NCBI GenBank assembly: GCA_000827495.1
Contig: KN817542.1
Coordinates: 108,178-172,177, forward strand
Direction of reading: 5' to 3'
Source: Hypholoma sublateritium FD-334 SS-4
Lineage: Eukaryota > Basidiomycota > Agaricomycetes > Agaricales > Strophariaceae
DNA: 64,000 bases
Shown: positions 48,431 to 62,400 of the stretch, piece after piece
Position numbering within the stretch: the first letter of the stretch is position 1
How the letters are laid out: each line of letters begins with the position of its first letter
Program-made: the position numbers and the translations under genes
The notes under the pieces: generated by a model
Seen by the model: the letters and a program-made list of their open reading frames with translations, nothing else
The model's database searches: none
Told to the model about the DNA's origin: nothing

Positions 48431-51400
48431 ATGTCCAGGGTGGCGCAGTCCTCACAATCTGCGCAGGCGAATGCTCATCCCTCCCGCCGTGAAAACAACT
48501 CGGTCTCGTCAACAATGTCGGCGTCAACACGCAGCGAGCGCGGAAGTGCTAAACACCCCTCTGTAGGATCTTGGTGCCGGTTGACAGACTAGACGCTGAT
48601 ATTTTTTTGCTATAGCCTGCCGTAGAATCTGCGGTCACTCGGCTTCTGGTGTCTATCAAACAGCTGTTGGAAGCACTGACGCTATGGAGTCAATTAAGGA
48701 TGGACGAAGAGGGCGTTAGTAATGTCTACGTCCGCTTAGGAAACGACTTCAATTCGGCGGTTGCTGCTTTTGCGCAGTTCAGCATTGACATGAAGTAAGT
48801 CCTTCCGAACCCGTGCTTTAAGGAGTGCTGAATGTCCTTCAAGTGAGCTATTGTCGGTGCCTGATGATTTGCGGAATGTGTTGGAACAGTGCTTAGCGGA
48901 AGACGCAACGCCGGAACATCTCGAACTCTACCTGCCCACTGTCCGCCAAATCATAACAAATCTACTACAAGGCCTTCGAGGAAAGCAGTCTGTCTATCGA
49001 AAGATCGTTTCCGACCATCGGCACAAGTCCGGGAGCACGGATCCCGAACGAGGAGATAGTCGATCCACTCGCGCCAGTGGGTCGGCACGACGGGAAGCAC
49101 ATCGTTCGCAGGGGTCGCAGCAGGCAGCCGACGTCGACAGGGTAGAGAATGATACCACGTCTCGCCGAGGCACCGCATCTTCAAGAGCACGATCGAACAT
49201 CGCGGACTCACCCAGAGGGAACGATTTTGTTGGGGGATTTGCGCCTTCCATTGTAGAGCACCCGAACGGCCAGAGCGAGCGTGCACCCGATATGCAGCGA
49301 TCCCAGTCCAGTGACTACTTCAACGGCGGCCAACGACGCTCGGATAGAGCTCCTCCAGTCACAACCGCTACCTCCTCGCCATCTAGTTTCAGTACCCCAC
49401 TGCAAGATCCCCAAGAACTCCCCGAAACAAGTTCACGAACTGCTGTGCCACCACCCGAAGAACTGCCCTCTGACAAGCGACCAACTTCTCCTTCACTAGT
49501 ACCAGCCAATGTTACACGATATTCCCTAGTGGATAAACCTATGGAGAAAACATCGCCCGCCCTTACTCCCAGCATCGCGATCGAGCCTTCAAGTCCTCAA
49601 TACCCTCAAACTGAAAGTGCATCCCCTTCACTTCCAGAAACACCGTCTATTGATCCTCCTCCTGCAGTGGCCCAGTCACTGGCTGCCTTGAAATCAAACG
49701 ATGTGTTACTAGAACGCCGCGCTTCGAAACGATTTTCCGTATACAACATCTCGAAGATGACAGGCGCCTCAACGAGTCGAGAGCGGTCGGTGCGTGGCGC
49801 CAACCATCCGAATCGACGATCTTTGGCTGCAACTGGGAACCTGACGGCGAACGAACTGGCGGTCTTGACTGAAGTGGACGACGAGGAACCGGGACCAGCT
49901 AGCACCCCCGATACCTCCATGAGACATAAATATTCGCGCTCTAATACCCCCGATAAACGAACGCCTGCCGTCCCACCTTTACCCTCGACTCCTTCGAGAA
50001 CGCCTGAACCCCCCCTTATTACGGCCGAAGCCAGCTCTGTTAACGCACAGACGGCGTCAGATCCTTCACGTATAACGATTTTTCTGCAACTTGGCAGAGA
50101 AGTCAAGAAGGTTGTCGTCGAACCTGGCATCACCTTCGCGTCTCTAAGGGTCCTGTTCGTCGACAAATTCTCGTACAACCCAGGCCTCGACAATTTTCCT
50201 GCCATATATATCCGCGATCCCGCAAGTGGTGTGCAATATGAATTAGAAGATACCGATGACGTGAAGGAAAAATGTTTGCTCTCGTTGAACATTGAACGTG
50301 CGTTGTCATCTATTTTGCGCAAGGAAATATCACGGTTTTGTTGACACGGATCTATACAGCGCTTGATCAAATTAAACAACATATCGACGCACAGATTTCC
50401 AACCTGTCCAATGATATCAAGGAGCTACGATCAGCAGTCACGAGCAATAACCGCCAGTCAGCTCATTTCCCTGACATCACTGCTCAGCCTCTAGCGGAAA
50501 GTACACCAGCCGCCCGGCCAACGGACAAACAATTTCTCTACGGCGCTCGGAGAGTGTCTGTATTTATGGGTGGCTCAAACTCCTCTTCATCGTTTATGTC
50601 TCACGGGCTGCCTCCAATGCCTCCGATTCCGCCGCAAGCGACCGGTCAATCCCTTCAGCCGCAGGGAACAGGTGGATCTATGTTATCGGAATACACCGGA
50701 CGTGTGGTCAATGATCTGAAGACACAGTTTGATGAGGTCCAGAACCTCCGCCGCGACCTCGGCATCATGCGGCAGCTATACACCAAATTCATGACGTCGA
50801 CCAAGGAGTCCCTCGGTGCGCTACGGACACAAACGCAGAATGTAAAGGCACTGGCAAACTCCAATGTAGGCGGCGCGCGCGCGTACATCGACTCCGGCAA
50901 GAAGAAGCTTGATATGCGCAGTCAGAACGCACTCACGGAGGTCGAAAAGCTACAGGACATCATCGAGAGCGTGAAGGACGACGTGATAAAACGCCATGTG
51001 ACGCCGAATGCACTGTACTTCAAGACGATCAAGAAGGACATGGATGCCATCCATGCGGAGCTGACGAGCCTTTCCGAACACATCACCACCATCAAACCGA
51101 TGTGGAAGAAGACGTGGGAGGAGGAGCTGCAAAACATTGTTGAGGAGCAGCAGTTCCTTACGCACCAGGAGGAGTTCCTGAGCGATCTACTTGAAGATTA
51201 CAAGGCGATGGTCGAGGTGTACGGGCACGTCGAGAAGGTGATCACCCTCCGCAAGCCAAACGGCGCTGGCCGCACGCGCGTTGCAGCTCGCAGCTTCCGG
51301 CCGCCACCACGCGAGGAGGGCCACGACGGCCTGAGCACGGTCATGCTCGAGATCAAAGGCGCGGCGGTCGATCCCGAGCGTCGGCTCAAGGCCATCGAAG

Positions 51401-51627
51401 CGAGCCAGAAGAACCGGGAGAAGGACCTCGCGGCGCGCACTGACGACATGCAGCTCGAGATCCAGGACTTCGTGAGCCAGAAGAAGCTGAAGATGACGGG
51501 GGGTGCAGAAGAGGTGGAGCGCGTGCGGCAGAAACGCAGTGAGATGACGATTAAGGCGATGTTTAACGGGGGCGAGTCTACTGGTGGACCGTCGTTTGGC
51601 GTCATCGAGGCGCCGTCCTCACCGTAG
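48431..51627 (+). CDS. BUD6: Bud6/Aip3 actin-interacting polarity factor
   Basis: Four exons (48431-48562, 48616-48794, 48844-50297, 50360-51627) give 1,010 aa. The N-terminal conserved block (PAVESAVTRLLVSIKQLLEA, WSQLRMDEEGVSNVYVRLGN) is typical of Aip3. A long disordered Ser/Pro linker follows, then a ubiquitin-like fold (ITIFLQLGREVKKVVVEPGI), then the core: a long antiparallel coiled coil (DQIKQHIDAQISNLSNDIKE, KLQDIIESVKDDVIKRHVTP) and a C-terminal flank (ERVRQKRSEMTIKAMF). Bud6 binds G-actin and helps formins nucleate actin cables at growth sites, and marks cell ends and septa. The join at 50297/50360 gives NIEPLDQIKQ. Confidence 0.9.
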
Positions 51628-52840
51628 ATGTAGTCATTAATATGTTTTGGGTTTAGTTATGACGAGACCTCTGGTGTCTTTGCATTAGTCTTTCTATTCG
51701 TTCGCTTTCATAGTGTTTTATGTGTCATGTTTATGCACGTCCAGTTTTTATGCAATGCAAGTTACTCGGACACTGCTAGGTTACAGAGCTATATGCTGGT
51801 GTAATTGGGATTTTGTTAGTCTCCTATATGCACAGTAATTAAGAGCAACTTCCAGGCTGCTTTCCACTTCGATGGTTGGTTCCTGGCCCCGTACTAAGCA
51901 TCTCAGTGGCATAATTCCCGGGCTTCAAAGAGCAGCGTACATTGAAGGACAACATAGGGATGGAGGATAATACCAAGTAAGTATAAGTATGGTTACATGA
52001 TTTGCAAAACACGATAGCGGCTGAGAACAAGAACAGTTGATAGCAAGAACGCGGATCAGACGACGGACGTGTCAAGAAGCAAGTGGGTAGCGTGCAGGTA
52101 GGTGATCATGCCATCGGCTCGTCCGTCACTTCCTTCCCTTTTTCTTTGGCCAGAGCCGACAGATTGCTGGATGATTTCACTCCCATAAGAGAACGAAACG
52201 ACTTTGACTTTGGAGAGGTAGCATGTCCGCGCAAACGCAGAGAATGAGAATTGACGCCGCTACCACGACACGGGCCAAAAGAAATCAGCCTTTCATTTAT
52301 TCAGGATGTTTCCCCCGAGGCCCACTCACCCAGATTTGCTTGGACTTGTAGGACTCTTTGGTGCTTCTCCGGGCAGGCGAACGCGTCGAGGAGTAAAGAC
52401 AAGGTAGGACACATCGAATGGTAGAAAACCCATTACTTTGGCAGGTCGCAATTTTCAAGTAGGTGTGGGAGTAGCGACGAAGAGCCCCAGTCCTCAAGGA
52501 CTTCTTTAAATATAACTCAGCGGCTCAACGGCGGTGGCAGAAGCAGAATCTAGACTCCGGAAGGCTATTAGTCGTCGAGTGGTAAGAGAAGAGTCGAGGT
52601 GAGCCACAAAAGCTAATTGTGTTCGGATTTGCGTAGCATGGTCGACAGAAAGTCCTTATGTTTCGAGACAACGGCTGACAGGGTCCAAATGCACACGCAG
52701 AAGCAGTGCAGAACAATGCCGAGAGTTAAGTGAGTGTGAAAAACAAGTGGTCCTTGTGAAGATGGCGGATAATTACGACAGTATGTCAGAATCTTATCTG
52801 ATAACATTTGCCCCGGGTATTGCATCAGCAAAACGGCAAT
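51628..52840. other. Intergenic before the mobile element
   Basis: About 1.2 kb with only short, non-conserved frames. The first ambiguous base appears just beyond, at 52931. The left element boundary is not precisely visible. Confidence 0.4.
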
Positions 52841-53170
52841 GTCTCTTAAGCCGTCTTGATTCTTATGTAAGACTTTTCAGACGCTAAGAATCACGTCTTG
52901 GTTAATGCGGGTCCACTTTCTTAGCCAAGANGTTATTCTTGAAAATGTCTTAAATANGATGNTAAGAGTTGATTAAGGTCTCATTACGGGTGCATTAAGG
53001 ACTATAAGATAAATTTTATTCAGTCTCAAGAGCTTTAAGAGCGAGCCCAAGTTAAGCTTGCTAGATCACACAAGGGTTAAGGATGTGCAAAGACATATTT
53101 TACGAAGACAATAATACACACAAGGGTTAAGAATGGGCAAAGACATATATTATCAAGACAATAATGGATG
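52840..53170. repeat. Subterminal repeat region of the transposon
   Basis: Many short TTAAG(A/G) or reverse CTTAA motifs occur within 330 bases. A direct duplication of about 50 nt stands out: copy 1 at 53069-53118 and copy 2 at 53119-53167, both starting CACAAGGGTTAAG and ending AAGACAATAAT. A TGATTCTTA / TAAGAATCA inverted pair lies near 52860-52893. Such motifs are typical of subterminal transposase-binding sites. Confidence 0.55.
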
Positions 53171-53644
53171 TAAGACATAGTCAAGAGGCGATGTAGAAGC
53201 AAATAAGGTATGTACGAATTTAGTTGTCGGCTTGGATGTGTTGAACATGTATCACTGGCTCTATATCCGCCCACCCCCGCCCCCCCCGGTTGAACGTCGG
53301 CTTTGCGCCTTCATCTTCGATGAGACCATGACGACGATGATTCTGTAGGTAAACAGGTGGTGAGAGAATGAAAATGCGGAGGTGGCTACAGATGCAGACA
53401 TACGGTTAGGATGGCGGTTGCGCAGCAATAAAGCTAACAAATGGAAACAAGAAGGAAAAAGGAGAGCAGGTGATCAGAGGCGAGTATATACAACATGTGT
53501 CAGAGATGCTTGTGATTCAGGAATTGTAAATTGCAACTGTTTGATGGCACTGTACGACGCGCGCAACTACTGGATTTGTTATGAGCACAACTCAAGTTCA
53601 TTAGATAAACAACTTGTAACAAAGCACTTACAACTATCAGNGGT

Positions 53645-56227
53645 CTACTTGCGCCTGGGGCGAGNGACAAGTATGGCCCGCGAATCTACATTGTCTGCTT
53701 TCAAACTTGCTGGCTTGCGCGAGGTAGGCTTCACGTGTACNTGNTCTGTATAAGCACTTTCGATAATGTCGTCCCANGATTGAGAGTCCAGGGTGTCAAT
53801 GGAGGTAAGCCAAGACTGGGTTTTAGCACCCCAGGAATTGTAATCAAATTTTGGGAGCGATGGNTTATCCTTGTCACGAAGCTGGCGCCACCCTTGCAGA
53901 TCTCCTCCATCCCAGATCAAGAGGGCTCGTTCGACCTACAATAGATCAGTACGTGCACTTGACATGCACACATAACAATCAATAAAACATACCGCAGCCG
54001 TTGCAAGTGCCAGCGCAGCAGCTGGTTGCTTGTCTTCAAGATCTTTNAGCTTTTTGATGGCGACAGCATTGATAGTATACGTTAAATGTGCAGCAAAGGA
54101 TTGAATGATCAAGGGCGACGCAAAGGTGCCGGACCACTCCTGTTGCTGATCAGAGAGGCAGTTATGATAAATGTTCAATAAGACATACCTCGGGATCATC
54201 AGATGAGGTGTCAGCATACAAGAACGGCCATGTGTTGTCCTGCTTCGCCCACTCCACCCACTGNGTTCGGAAATCCGAGTCCTGATAACTAGGGTCGCGG
54301 GCTTCTAGGTCAAGTATGGCTTCGATGGCGGCGGATGCAAACTTTCCGCGCCACTCATATGTACGCTGAGTGATCTGCACAACAAATAAGTATGTGAAAG
54401 CTTGAAGTCAAAAGCCGGACAACTTACCAGACGAATGATATCGCATCGTGGTCCATAGAGCTCAAACTTGTATGGGGCCTTTGGAAAGACTTCATCCCAT
54501 ACTGATTGAATGACACGGATGTAACTGGTTGTGCTCGTACTCCAGGCATTTGAAAGTTTGGCAAGGTACTTCGTGACTGTGGGGATATAGATGTCTTTGA
54601 ATACATCTNGCGGCACAGTGGTAGGCAGACAGTCGTATGTTGCAGCTTGCGAGCNGCCAGTGCCANGTGATCNGCNAACNCGTCCGTCAGACGGAGCAAC
54701 AGACGCTCGGTCATTATCTGGCTCTAGTTCCAATTGCTCTAACTCCGGTGGCTCTGTTTCGACAACATCTGGCTCCTCGACTACTTTCGGTTTGAGAGGC
54801 TTTGACACCTGGGTTTGGGGAATGCGAGCAATGGGCCGAGGATTGACACTGTGAACGGGTTTGGCTGGCTTATCAACATTGGTGGCAGAATCGGAGGGCT
54901 GCCTGTCAATNGTAACATCATGGCTGTNGTGGACTTCTGGTTTGGATTCTTTANTGAAGGCCCTCGCACTGTTGCCGCTGAAAGCACCAGGACCATGATT
55001 GAGAACTAGAATACNGGCTGAGAATTTCGGTGATNGTACNTGCAAAATAACTCNCTTACTAGTCNCTGACTGTTTTGCCTGCGGCAAAGGCTTGCGTAGA
55101 TCAGTACTTGAGCCAGTTTGGGATACTGCACGAATAGAAACNATCCCCTATGGACTAGTCAGCATTAAGAAGTAAGTCAAGGAATTGGAATCACATACAG
55201 CTGACGTTACACGCTTCCCTGCTTTGATAGGGCTAGATTTTGCAGCAGCATATTCTTCCGTGTCTGACTCATCTTCAGGAATTCCACTATTAACNTTAAC
55301 CGATGAACCAGCAGTTGGTGTTTCGTNGTCTTGAAGGGGGGTAAGCNGGGATAGTGTTTCTGGAAGTCCNTTCTGAGTGCGTGGACGTGGGCGTGGGCNT
55401 GGCTGGGCATGAGGAGTTTCCGGTATGTCATCTGCCNGAGACGATTTGTTGGCCGGCTTAGACAGCCTTGTTTTCACACTTCCACCAGCTTCTGTGTCAT
55501 CCGTCTGGGTTGGCACCCATGACTTCTTGAGACTGTTCAAGCAGAAATAGAAAAAGATTGCCGTGAGTATTATTCACATGCCACTTCCAGTGATGTTGAT
55601 GACTTACCCCGCCTTGAATGGAAGTTGACGACTCGGAGGTAGTTTACCTGTTGTCGTTTCCTCTTGTCCTTTTTCCACGACCTCCTGCTCTTCGAAAATC
55701 GGGTCCAGGTGCTGGCGCTGTGCTTGTATCTCAGCAAGGACCGAAGCTTTCCTTGATCTTTTCTTCTTCTTTGGCAATGCTTCAGAGGCATCTGACTGGG
55801 ATTCGGATGCAGGATCAATGAAGGACTCCGAACATGGTGAGTTTTCAACCGAGGGATGGTAGAAATCACTTTGTTGGTCGTCTGACTGAGGAGGTACTGT
55901 CCTGGATACTGGCTGATCTTCGTCATCTGTCACGTTAAGCTGGGCATAGGTACGTTTCAATGGGCCTGGGGGGCGAAAACGAGACTGTGATGACTCCTGC
56001 GCCTGCATGCTGAGAACGACGTTGTCCGCTGCCTGTGCAACATTGGTGAGTTTCTGTCTTTTCTGCGCTTCTTTTTTCTTCAGAGCGACCTCTTTAGCCT
56101 CCTTTGCGGCGTTCATCTCCGCTTTGGTTCGCCTAGTTCTCTTGGGTTGAACAGTCTTTGCAGGACTCGGAGAAGCGCCTGCCTGCTTAGTGGGTGCAGT
56201 GCGACCAGTATTTTTTCTAGGAGCCAT
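53645..56227 (-). CDS. Transposon-borne protein of unknown function
   Basis: Starts at ATG 56227. Exons 55608-56227 and 55199-55532 are firm, and a third starts at 55147; later boundaries are blurred by n bases. It ends with TAG at 53645-53647. The N-terminal 400 residues are basic and disordered (NTGRTAPTKQAGASPSPAKT, KRTRRTKAEMNAAKEAKEVA), as in DNA-binding linkers. The C-terminal third is globular and Trp/Tyr-rich (VFKDIYIPTVTKYLAKLSNA, TQRTYEWRGKFASAAIEAIL, WVEWAKQDNTWPFLYADTSS). It resembles the helical domain often encoded beside such transposases in basidiomycetes (DUF6532-like, from memory). No TET/JBP dioxygenase motif is seen. Confidence 0.6.
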
Positions 56228-56454
56228 TGGTGGATACGATGGGAGTTGCCCGCAAAAGCAGTTGAAGTTGATTTGGGGAAGGAACCTGAATGTGCGTGAC
56301 TATATTGCGTCTGCCGATTCCCCAGAGAATTGTTTGGACTTATGATAAAATCAGCAGTAAATTATTTAATTCGACTTTGCATATTGATGTAGTACTCCTC
56401 GTGCTTACAATTGATCGCTTCAAAATCACTCCAAGCTATCTCCTGTGCTATCTA

Positions 56455-59400
56455 ATGCCATCTCTCCCTCTCCGAGCACTTCGCATCGGAGGTGTACGTC
56501 AAGCAGCGACACGCCCACGAAAATCACTCAAATGCACCTTCGCGAGCTGTTCCAAATTATTTTATAGTCAATACGGCCTCACTCAGCATATTTGCCGGAA
56601 GCACCGCGCACCCAGTACACTACCACCTATTTCTCCTAGATCGGTATCTCCGCAAATAGCTCCAACAGTCGAAGAATTCGACCATTTTGGGGGCGACGAT
56701 GGGCAGGATTTGGACTTGGGTCTTGACGATGGTTTTCAGCTTCAAGACGGCCAAGATCCAGGCTGTGACGGTAAGCTTTATGGTCAATATTGGTATCTAT
56801 AGTATCGCTGAAAACACTCCTTCAGATTCCNAGAGCAGAACTTCAAGTTGTGAGGATTCAGACTCTGAGGCAGGTCAATCTAGTGCCGAAGTCCTCCCTG
56901 AAGACCATGTATGCCGAGAATACCACCCTGATATAAATGGTATGTTGCAGCTCTGTGCTCTGCCTGACNTTGCTTATTTTCTAATTGCATCTATCAGGAA
57001 CTCCCTGTGATCAATTCGGCACTCCGCTACCGCCTGGCTCAAACCCACCACCACGAACCACAGCCGATNCCGAAGACTGGACTCCTTTCGAAAGTCGAGC
57101 TTCGTTTGAAATGGCTGACTTTCTCTTCNGACAGGNGCAGATGCCCCAAGCACAAATTGACAAGCTGATGGAAATCTGGGCATCAACGCTCCACAAATCC
57201 GATTTGTCACCNCCTTTCGCAAATCACGCCGATATGCTTAAACGCATCGATTCTTCAGNTCTCGGTGATGTACCCTGGTGCTCGTTTACAGTTTCATACC
57301 AAGGAGAAANGCCTGATAGGGATGTGCCAGAATGNATGAACACCCCATACACTGTCTGGTATCGTGATCCACACGACACCATAAAACACATGCTGGATAA
57401 TCCAGACTTTGATCAAGAATTTGACTACGTAGCGTACANGGAATACNGCAAAGATGATAAGCGGAAATACAAAGATTTCATGTCCGGTGATTGGGCATGG
57501 AGACAATCGGTACAGTTTCTTTCAAAATTTATTTTGTTTTAATGATGTTCATCACTTNTACTTGATTCATAGGATGAAATCGCAACAGACCCTGCAACTA
57601 AGGGCTCTGTATTTGTCCCTGCCATTCTTGGCAGTGACAAGACGACAGTTTCAGTTGCAACCGGCCAAAACGAATATTACCCTCTATATCTATCTATTGG
57701 GAATATTCATAACAGCACCCGTCNAGCACACTGCAACAGCGTCGTATTAATTGGGTTTCTGGCTATAGCGAAAAGTACGTTTCCTCTTACAGTCCTGCCT
57801 TTGACCGCATCTTGAATATACCAGCGGACAAGGAACATGCCGATAGTGTGACCTTCAGAAAGTTCCGCCGCCAACTATTCCACTCCTCGCTATCATATAT
57901 TCTTCAGTCTCTTCGCCCTGGAATGACAACACCTGAAGTTATGCGATTTCCCGATGGCCACTATCGACATACAATATTTGGACTCGGGCCGTACATTGCC
58001 GATTATCCTGAGCAAGCGCTCCTTGCGTGCATTGTAAACAACTGGTGCCCTAAGTACTTCAGTCAATTTACTTACTCATCCTTGCCATTTTCGCTGATTA
58101 AAGCTCATATAGGTGCACGGCACGCCCAGATAATCTTGATGCCCCTGCCCTTCCTCGAACACGCGCCTATTCTGACGCAATAGCTGAAAACTTGGAACTC
58201 GTTGAAGCATGGGATGACTTCGGTCTTGTTGCTGATATCGTGGTATGTAGTCCATTCTGCTCACCATTTTCTTCTTTTCTTTTTCTTTTTCTTTTTCTTT
58301 TGAGTTGAGAATTAAGAAGTCCACAACTGCCAATTTTGCCGTCTTGCCAACTTCAAGCCGCTGGACAGAGTGAAAGGAGGATACGGCTGTATGGCTGTAG
58401 TCTACAGCCTACATGCATCGAGGGTGTCGGAAAACGGAGGTACGCCCTCCTAAACATTAGCAGTGCGCGGGCCAGTGATTTGAGCTCACGCATGGGCATG
58501 TCACTTGGCTGAGCTGCTATTCAGAGTTCCTCCAATGCTAACCGTGTCCGTTCTTTTTTTTTACATAGGCTGCCAGATTTTCCACAATGTTGCCCCTTAN
58601 CTCGACCACNATCATATTCGACTTGGACCTCAGTTCCACCAAGTCAGAAGCCTCTTCAACCCCGCACAGCATCCACCACTGTCCGCCGTTCGCCGTCAAC
58701 CACCACCAACAATGAAGAGATGCATNGGTACTGGTCACACTGCCTGCTTGTATATCATATNCAATGCTGATTGGGTTTATATAGGCAAGTCCATCCGAGA
58801 GACNGCCCAGAGCGAGAGCGATCAGACAAGGATCGGATGCAGGTCGCATCTCCCAATCCACTTGTCACTTGTCGCCCCAGTGCCCCAATCATCGTCACAN
58901 GCCCGCAGCGAGCGCTCGCCCAAGTTGGCGACGTTATCNGCTATCCCCCACAATTTCCCGTCGTCCCNGCGCCGCCATGCATCCCCACATGTCGTCGTAT
59001 CTCGTCCCAGCCTGGATGCTGACCACGAAGATTTTCCATCGCAGACTTAAAATAACTTCATCGCCATCCCCTAGGCCTTCCCAGGCCGTCCAGAAGGCCA
59101 ATGTCTCTTCAAAGTTATCCAATCCCGACGCAGACCCAATTCCCATGCGCCGCACTGCAGAGCCAGAGTCGATGTCTGATGGCGCAAGTATTTCCTACGC
59201 TCCGCGCGCAGCAACGGCTGCGGCGGCGAGCCATCGGGAAGAGCGCGGCAACGCTGCGCGCCAGCTTTTCGACCATCGCAAAGATAACCCTGTCCGCTTT
59301 TCCGTAATGGCATGCTCACCGGTGTCTGGACACGATCGCCCGGTCGCCCCGACCGCTAAATCTTCTGGCGATTACCTGTCAGCCTCCTCAACTTCTTCGT

Positions 59401-62400
59401 ACGCCGCTTCGATATCATCCTCGACATTCACTTTATCGTCCACCACCGATGGCTCGTCAACTTCGTCAGCCTTGTTTGATGGTCGCCCTAATCAGGACGA
59501 AGCCGGGAACAACGTCTTCTCGATACAGCTCAAACGTCTATATCGTGCCATCTCCAACCTTGAGACCAAGATAAAGCAGGAAGATTCTACAGACGAGGCT
59601 GATGATGGAATGAACACCAGAGTGATGCTCAAGGGTAAGGAGGTTGGGACCGAGGATTTAGAGAAGGAGAGATGGAAGAAGCAAATCACGGATCACAAGC
59701 TGTAAAAGCTCATTCATTCTATGTTAATCATAACCACTAATTCTTTTTGCCTTTCTAGACCAGCTGAAACTATCCACAATCTGCTCGAGATTTCACTTGC
59801 GCCCTCAGTACCCGCCTCCTTGCGCATAATCCCTACCGAGTATAACATGATTGTGCGTCTTTGGACCTATTCATTCCACAAATTACTTGAACCTCTCTGT
59901 CGCGCATCTTTCTCCTCGCCCCTCCCACTGGAACATCTTCAAGACTTTATTTATTATGCATATACATTTTACACAGGCCTGCTGGAAGAGCCCAGCCTCA
60001 ACTCCTTCAAATCTGGTTGGTTGGAAGCATTAGGTGATCTTGCATGGTACCGAATGGCTGTCGGTGCCATGGCAAACGGCGGTGTCGGCGGTCAAGGTTG
60101 CCTATTGACAAAAGCTGTCTCGGAGGCCGCAGCATCTATGCACAGCGAGGTTCGCATATCTGGGTCGCAAGGCTCCGCCAAATCCGTGAGCGACTTCCCC
60201 GTGACGCATATCGACGACAGCCCGTCGCCAAGTATCGGTATCGCAGCTGCCCGTCTTTTAGACATTGAACCCGAAAAGGAGAGGGAGAAATGTCGCACGT
60301 AGTTGGTACGGCGCAGGCCTGGCTGAACAGCCGGGGAAGTTGATGGCGAAGAGCTTTGAGGTGTCTATCACTTCGTGAAAAGGTGTCGTATATGCCGATT
60401 NTCTTTCGTTTTGCAGATGGATTAACACATTCTTTTGCGTGTGCAGCATGTCGACACTGCATTCATTTCCCACCTCGCGCGAATCCATTCTTCTCATCTG
60501 GTCTCACGGTCNGTGCCTGATGCGAAAGTCCCTGACCTCTTCGTGCTTCTGTACGGAATGCTTTCACCAACAACCAGCTGGGCAACTTCCGACCCACACT
60601 CGCGCGCTTCGTTGAACGTCTGGAAATCGAGGGCGCTGAGGAGCACGAGCGGATCATGATGGCGGTCATCAACCTGTCTTCTGTACTCAAGTACGGACGT
60701 CCCAANGGTGTTCTGCNGAAGATTGGATGCGACGGCACGCGCGAAGCCAGCGGACCGCAAGCCGCGGCTGCCATGCGCGTGATGGCCAAAAAAGCTGCCG
60801 TTCCTGGCTCAACTCCGCTCAATGGCGTCGATGAAGAGCGCATGGATATCGACGACGAGAACAGACCCGATAGGTCGCCGACGTCAGGTCTGGCCGAATC
60901 TCACAGCAGCGATGAGCTTCCCGACCAACCGCCCGCGTTCAAGTTTGCGCTCCAGTTTACATTCGCGATGCTCTCGCACGTTCTGTGCCGCCCCACGTGC
61001 AAGGCGTCCGCGTACGCGCGCTCAACACTCAACCCCTACCTCACGATCGTGCTCACTTTCCCGACGACGATTTTCAAGCACCACCCAACGCCCGACGTCC
61101 TGGACTGAGTGTAGTGTGCCCTGGGATGAGCTTGCCGCGTTCTTTGCCACGACCCCACGCAAGATCATGATCAACCACGGCCTGATGAGCCTGCCTGGGC
61201 GGTTGCACAGCCAGCATAACACGGAGTGCTGGGTGATGCTCACGAGCGGGTGCCCGCCGCCGCTCGCGGAAGACTGGTGCCTACACGGGATGGAGTGGGT
61301 CGGGCACAAGGTGTACGAGCGCGGTTTCTGGAAGGGCGGAGAGGAGCGGCAGGCGGAGCTCGAGGTGCTTGACACCGTAGAGGGCGGCGAGCTCACGGAC
61401 GGTACGATCGAGGACGACGACGGCGATGACGGGCCGGGCAAGGCGAGCAGCAGCAGTACGGGGAGCGACCTCGTGTGCCACTCTGCGCCCTGAACCTTGC
61501 AGGGTTTCAATTGGACGGACAACATGTGTGCATGGCGTGTCGAGGGCAAGCTGAGCAAGGACCGTGTCNAGTGCGAGGAGATCCGATGCATGGACAGGCA
61601 GTGGGTGGACNANGCGATGGACNTCAACAAAGGCAATGCAGACAATGTCTCAGAGGAGAACGGGGATAATTAGAACAACTCTGAGGAGCTGAAGGAGCTC
61701 AAGGTAATTGCTCTTTAATGTCATATTCTGACTGTTATACTTATAAATATATTTTCAAGGTTGACTAAGGCATCTTAAGATTGTCTCCAGATACACTACC
61801 CATATTGTCGATACCAACATCTTGCTTTCCTCCCTATCCATTATCGCCTTGATTGTCGAGAGCNTCGCTGGACATCAGTGTCACTCGGNGGCNTTAACAA
61901 TGTATGTCTGCACCAAAATGCCAACTGAATTATATATCCCTCATCTCTCTGCGACACCACTTTCAACATGCCTTCATTGATTCAAGAGATCCGCGCTAGT
62001 ACCATCGTGTCTGATTTCTTCGGTTTGTGGAGCAGGGATCACGAGCACATGGATTCCTTGCCCAAGGGTGTACGCAGTTCCGTGACGAGCAGTGTGTTTT
62101 CCACCTATTTTTCAGAATCGTCGTCCTCGCTTTCTGTGCNGTCTACTCGAACCAGTTCCCCCTCCGAAAATATTCCCTCTTCTCTGCCGAATTCTCCAGC
62201 AAAGAAGCAATCCAGATCCAGCACAGGCTCGACGGAATGGCCTCGGTCACTGACCAGCGACATCACGGAAGTCACACGTTACCCACAATCTAAGCNCTCC
62301 AGCGTAATCAGCGTCGACACGATCTCTGATGCGCAAATCATTACCAGACCTTGCNGCCGGCCAATCTCTTCCTCGTCNGATTCGTCTTCGACTCATTCCG

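Noticed and set aside
53069..53167. CRISPR-like array
   Set aside because: Only two adjacent imperfect units without spacers, in a eukaryotic transposon end.
53645..56227. Possible TET/JBP dioxygenase, known to travel with Plavaka-like elements
   Set aside because: No HxD...H iron-binding pattern or dioxygenase core was found.
58980..61910. Functional EST1-like gene
   Set aside because: Several frame changes and stops break it, and it sits inside a transposase intron.
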